Part shown: positions 61,101-64,000 of the stretch, in pieces
Layout: each line of letters starts with the position of its first letter
Position numbering within the stretch: the first letter of the stretch is position 1
NCBI GenBank assembly: GCA_965112735.1
Contig: OZ218962.1
Span: forward strand, 806,001 to 870,000
DNA length: 64,000 nucleotides
From: Phaeosaccion multiseriatum
Taxonomy: Eukaryota > Ochrophyta, other classes
Direction of reading: 5' to 3'
Position numbers and translations under genes: made by a program
The notes under the pieces: model-generated
Told to the model about the DNA's origin: nothing
Database searches by the model: none
Seen by the model: the letters and a program-made list of their open reading frames with translations, nothing else

Positions 61101-63115
61101 ACAGCACAGCAGCAGCCAACACTTAAGTACTGCTTCCCCAATTGACTCCCCCAACTAACCACCCACTGCCATCCTGTCTGCCCTCTGCTACCATTACGTA
61201 AGGTAATCTACCTAGGCTGCTTTCCCTCCAAGGGGGCGGCGGTGCGTGCCTACGATGACGCATTGGAGGAGCACGCCTTCAGAAGAAGGATCCCCGTGAA
61301 GCGCATGCCTGGCAGACAGGTAAGGGTCTTACGCAAGGGTCTTACGTAATGCAGACAGGGGGGGGCGGAGTGCCGATGGGGCAGGGTAGTGTGCTGTACT
61401 TGCTTACGTATACGTACGTAATTTAAGCAGTACTGAATTAGTGCTTAAAGAAGAGAGACTTCAGAGTGGACTTGCACTTGTTCTCAGAGCTTCGGTACCG
61501 ACCTGTCATCGACCGTGCCCGCACAGTAGCCACGCTTCTCTCCACTCCATCCCTTACGCAACCCACCTCCCTGTCTCCCTCCCTCCCTCCCTCCCTCCCT
61601 CCCTCCCTCCCTCCCTCCCTCCCTCCCTCCCTCCCTCCCTCCCTCCCTCCCTCCCTCCCTCCCTCCCTCCCTCCCTCCCTCCCTCCCTCCCTCCCTCCCT
61701 CCCTCCCTCCCTCCCTCCCTCCCTCCCTCCCTCCCTCCCTCCCTCCCTCCCTCCCTCCCTCCCTCCCTCCCTCCCTCCCTCCCTCCCTCCCTCCCTCCCT
61801 CCCTCCCTCCCTCCCTCCCTCCCTCCCTCCCTCCCTCCCTCCCTCCCTCCCTCCCTCCCTCCCTCCCTCCCTCCCTCCCTCCCTCCCTCCCTCCCTCCCT
61901 CCCTCCCTCCCTCCCTCCCTCCATCCCTCCCTCCCTCCCTCCCTCCCTTCCTTCCTTCCTCCCTCCCTCCCTGCCTCCCTCCCTCCCTCGCTCCCTCCTT
62001 CCCTCCCTCCACCTCTCCCCCCCCTCTCGATCTCTACTGGTCCCATATGCCTCCGACCTTGGTGGTGTGTACGCACACACTCTCCTCCCCCAACACACGC
62101 CCACACCCACACACACACACACCCACACCCACCCACACACACACACCCACACACACACACACCACAGATCCAGCTGCGGTCGTGCAAGCTGCATTACTCG
62201 GTGCAGAGTCATGGTACCCCGGTGGGCCGCAGCTGCGAGCAGTGCCTTGCCTCACAGGTCAGTGGCGGCAGAGGCTTTGCTCCGCCCTACATCTGGAGAG
62301 GCGTCAACTACATGCTCAAGGTCAGTACCTGGTGTCAACAGTCAGTCAGACAGACAGACAGTCCGTCAAAGGCGTATGTGCGTAGGGGTTTATTCATTCG
62401 CTTACTCACTCACTCACCCTCCCATCCACCCACTTACTCCCTCAACCAACCCCCCACCCACCCACCCACACACTTACTCACTCCCACGGTTCCCTATCCG
62501 CGACCACCCTACCTCCCTCCCTCCGTCCCTTGGCCCCCCTGGCCACGCACGCACACACGCACACACACACACACACGCACACACGCACACGCAGATGCTA
62601 AGCGACACAGAGTTCCTGGGCGATTGTTACCCTCTGCGACAACTCGTGGGGCCAGAGTTCCCGTTCAAAGAGAACCCTTTCCTTCTCGGGGATATCAGTG
62701 AGCACACTCTACGGCAGCAGCAGGAGCAGGAGGAGCGGGAATTAAAAGCGGCCGAGGAGGAGGAGGAGGAGGAGGAGGAGGAGGAGGAGGAGGAGGAGGA
62801 GGAGGAGGAGGAGGAGGAGGAGGAGGAGGAGGAGGAGGAGGAGGAGGAGGAGGAGGAGGCGGAAGGTGCCGCCGGCGTCGAAGGCCAGGGAGAGAAAGTG
62901 GAACTCCTCGATTTCCAATTGGACGTCGATGTCGATAATGTGTGGGGAGGAAGTGAGGCCCCGGACGATGGTGGTAAGGAAGGGGTGGGACTAAAAAGTC
63001 CTAACTCAAACTCCATGGCAGGCTTGGCTTCTCCCAGGCCAGTCAGTCAAGGTGGTGTTGCCAGCCCTTCACTGAGCCCGAGGGTCCCCGGGCGGGGGGG
63101 GCAGCAGAGCACTAT

Positions 63116-63147
<32 letters not shown>

Positions 63148-64000
63148 GAGGAGGAGGAGGAGGAGGAGGAGGAGGAGGAGGAGGAGGAGGAGGAGGAGGA
63201 GGAGGAGGAGGAGGAGGAGGAGGAGGAGGAGGAGGAGGAGGGGGAGGAGGGGGAGGAGGAGCAGGAGGAGCAGGAGGAGGAGGTTCGCTCTCCCCTGGTG
63301 CTTCGACCTCGAGCACACGGACAGGCGTACCATCAAGAGGAGTAGCATCTGGTGATGCAGCGGTTGGTACTGCGGCAGCGTCGCGGACGAAGGGGGGGCA
63401 TTGGACACCGGGTGCCCAAGCAGGTTTAGGGGTAGGGTCAGCGACTCACTCAGTCGTGGGCTCGGGCAACGAGTCAGGGTCAAGGTCAGGAACAGCGTTG
63501 GGTTCAGGCTCGAGCTCGAGGAATTCTGAAACGCCAAAGAGAGCGCGATTCGGCACCCCTTCCTCGCGAGTACGTACGCTGCACAACGGTGCTTTGGAAT
63601 GGAGAGGCCAGGTGAGGGGATGGCAGCGGATGGATGGGTGAGGGGATGGCAACCGATGGGTGGGTGAGGCTTGGAGACTTAGATACCTGGCGCTGGTTCG
63701 ATTGATGCTTGACATTGGTGATTGCTGCTTGACCTTCTTGTGTGGGGTGCGATTGCAACTTGACTGTGGTGCGACTGACGTTTTGATGTGCGGGGTGTTT
63801 TGTGTGTGTGTGTGTGTTTGTGTGTGTATGTGTGTGTGTCTGTGTGTGGTTGCGGGCGAGCAGGTGATGACAAGCTTCATGACGGGCTACTTTATCATCC
63901 CGACCAAGCGAGCCGAGAGGAGTAAGAGCGCCACCCGCACTGCCACGGCTCTTAACGAAGGCAATGACAGTGTAGTCGACGAGCTTTGGACACACTCGAC
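53832..64000 (+). CDS. Large protein with an AP2/ERF-like domain (partial, right end cut)
   Basis: Exons: 53832-54635, 54873-54982, 55583-55738, 56078-56174, 56614-56774, 57072-57326, 57812-57893, 58189-58491, 58702-58941, 59272-59502, 59784-59924, 60307-60675, 61203-61319, 62168-62320, 62595-63611 and 63864 past 64000 (over 1450 aa). Phases agree throughout. The first 270 residues are polar, with RR/KR nuclear-signal-like runs. Near residue 600 a short module reads VNGRYRPGGRYCGAPIFHNP. Around residues 945-1020, NRWAVSLLVPGKRLYG, RRNQRARQEAKIS, VIYLGCFPSKGAAVRAYDDA and LEEHAFRRRIP match the strand-strand-strand-helix layout of AP2/ERF DNA-binding domains. Poly-Glu (62757-62858) and poly-Gly (63122-63262) runs follow. 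A DNA-binding regulator is inferred. It carries one reverse copy of the dispersed word, in exon 6. Confidence 0.8.
55185..55279. repeat. (TCC)n intronic array
   Basis: About 95 bp of TCC in intron 2 of the AP2-like gene. Confidence 0.95.
55801..56001. repeat. (CATA)n intronic array
   Basis: About 200 bp of CATA with one TATATATA interruption near 55935, in intron 3 of the AP2-like gene. Confidence 0.95.
57202..57212 (-). repeat. Dispersed word GTTGGTGATAC, copy 9
   Basis: Exonic in exon 6 of the AP2-like gene, reverse orientation. On the sense strand it encodes V-S-P-T. Confidence 0.85.
57378..57775. repeat. (ACTC)n intronic array
   Basis: About 400 bp of ACTC, pure to about 57565 and interrupted afterwards. 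It occupies most of intron 6 of the AP2-like gene. Confidence 0.95.
59093..59233. repeat. (TCC)n and (TAC)n intronic array
   Basis: TCC triplets to about 59199, TAC triplets to about 59219, then TCC again; intron 9 of the AP2-like gene. Confidence 0.95.
60674..61020. repeat. Minisatellite-like repeat in intron 12 of the AP2-like gene
   Basis: Repeated units around GTATGTCAATGG / TGTCAAAGGATGGGTAGA / CAGTATGTCAGTGGGTG occur at least twice in order (60690-60820 and 60825-60960), a degenerate tandem of about 130 bp. Confidence 0.75.
61571..61990. repeat. (CCCT)n intronic array
   Basis: About 350 bp of pure CCCT, then a degenerate end with CTTC and CTGC variants; intron 13 of the AP2-like gene. 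Confidence 0.97.
62757..62858 (+). repeat. (GAG)n coding poly-Glu
   Basis: In-frame GAG triplets in exon 15 of the AP2-like gene, about 34 Glu codons. Confidence 0.95.
63122..63262 (+). repeat. (GGA)n coding poly-Gly
   Basis: In-frame GGA triplets in exon 15 of the AP2-like gene, over 40 Gly codons. It shares composition with the GAG run but is read in another register. Confidence 0.95.

Noticed and set aside
61441-62385. Long frames over the CCCT array in the AP2-like gene
   Set aside because: They span an intron; the true exons on both sides are in phase without it.

Overview
This window is nuclear DNA of a eukaryotic alga, most likely a photosynthetic stramenopile (heterokont). Nearly every gene is split by short GT-AG introns with pyrimidine-rich acceptors. 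Three proteins carry the heterokont-type plastid pre-sequence: a signal peptide followed at once by a Phe-led transit peptide (GAAF at 24452, VHSF at 30952, GDAF at 31246). The GC-rich sequence and extreme microsatellite load would fit a eustigmatophyte such as Nannochloropsis/Microchloropsis, but that placement is inference. All exon models below were built by hand from splice sites, reading phase and protein continuity.

Layout. 0-1.2 kb: minus-strand signal-peptide gene with one Cys-rich GCC2/GCC3-like repeat per mini-exon, running off the left edge. 2.4-5.1 kb: gene-free nested inverted-repeat block with long (CCCT)n arrays. 5.7-12.4 kb: head-to-head WDR31-like WD40 gene and a large PP2C-type phosphatase. 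13.0-18.8 kb: basic AT-hook-like protein and a class I methyltransferase. 20.7-22.2 kb: unrecognised membrane protein. 22.67-22.91 kb: complete small terminal-inverted-repeat element with a 6-bp target duplication. 23.0-26.1 kb: Ser-rich protein head-to-head with a plastid LOG/DprA-like protein. 27.8-32.8 kb: thylakoid-lumen ChaN-like (DUF399) protein head-to-head with a small plastid protein. 33.2-44.2 kb: four related ankyrin-type genes or remnants around the histone chaperone RBBP4/MSI1, plus a small secreted peptide gene. 44.8-53.2 kb: 19-exon myristoylated EF-hand/EH-domain protein. 53.8 kb to the right edge: at least 16 exons of a large protein with an AP2/ERF-like domain.

Two signals run through the window. 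First, an 11-bp word, GTTGGTGATAC, occurs exactly nine times on both strands, in exons, introns and spacers, often beside CAG/GCA runs; chance predicts about 0.03. Second, introns and spacers are full of tetranucleotide arrays (CCCT, ACTC, AGTC, CATA), while arrays inside exons are triplets that keep the frame.

The genes do not form one pathway. Themes are plastid proteins (three), signalling (PP2C, EF-hand/EH), chromatin and transcription (RBBP4, AT-hook-like, AP2-like) and a local ankyrin gene family. Six neighbouring pairs are divergent and probably share promoter regions.
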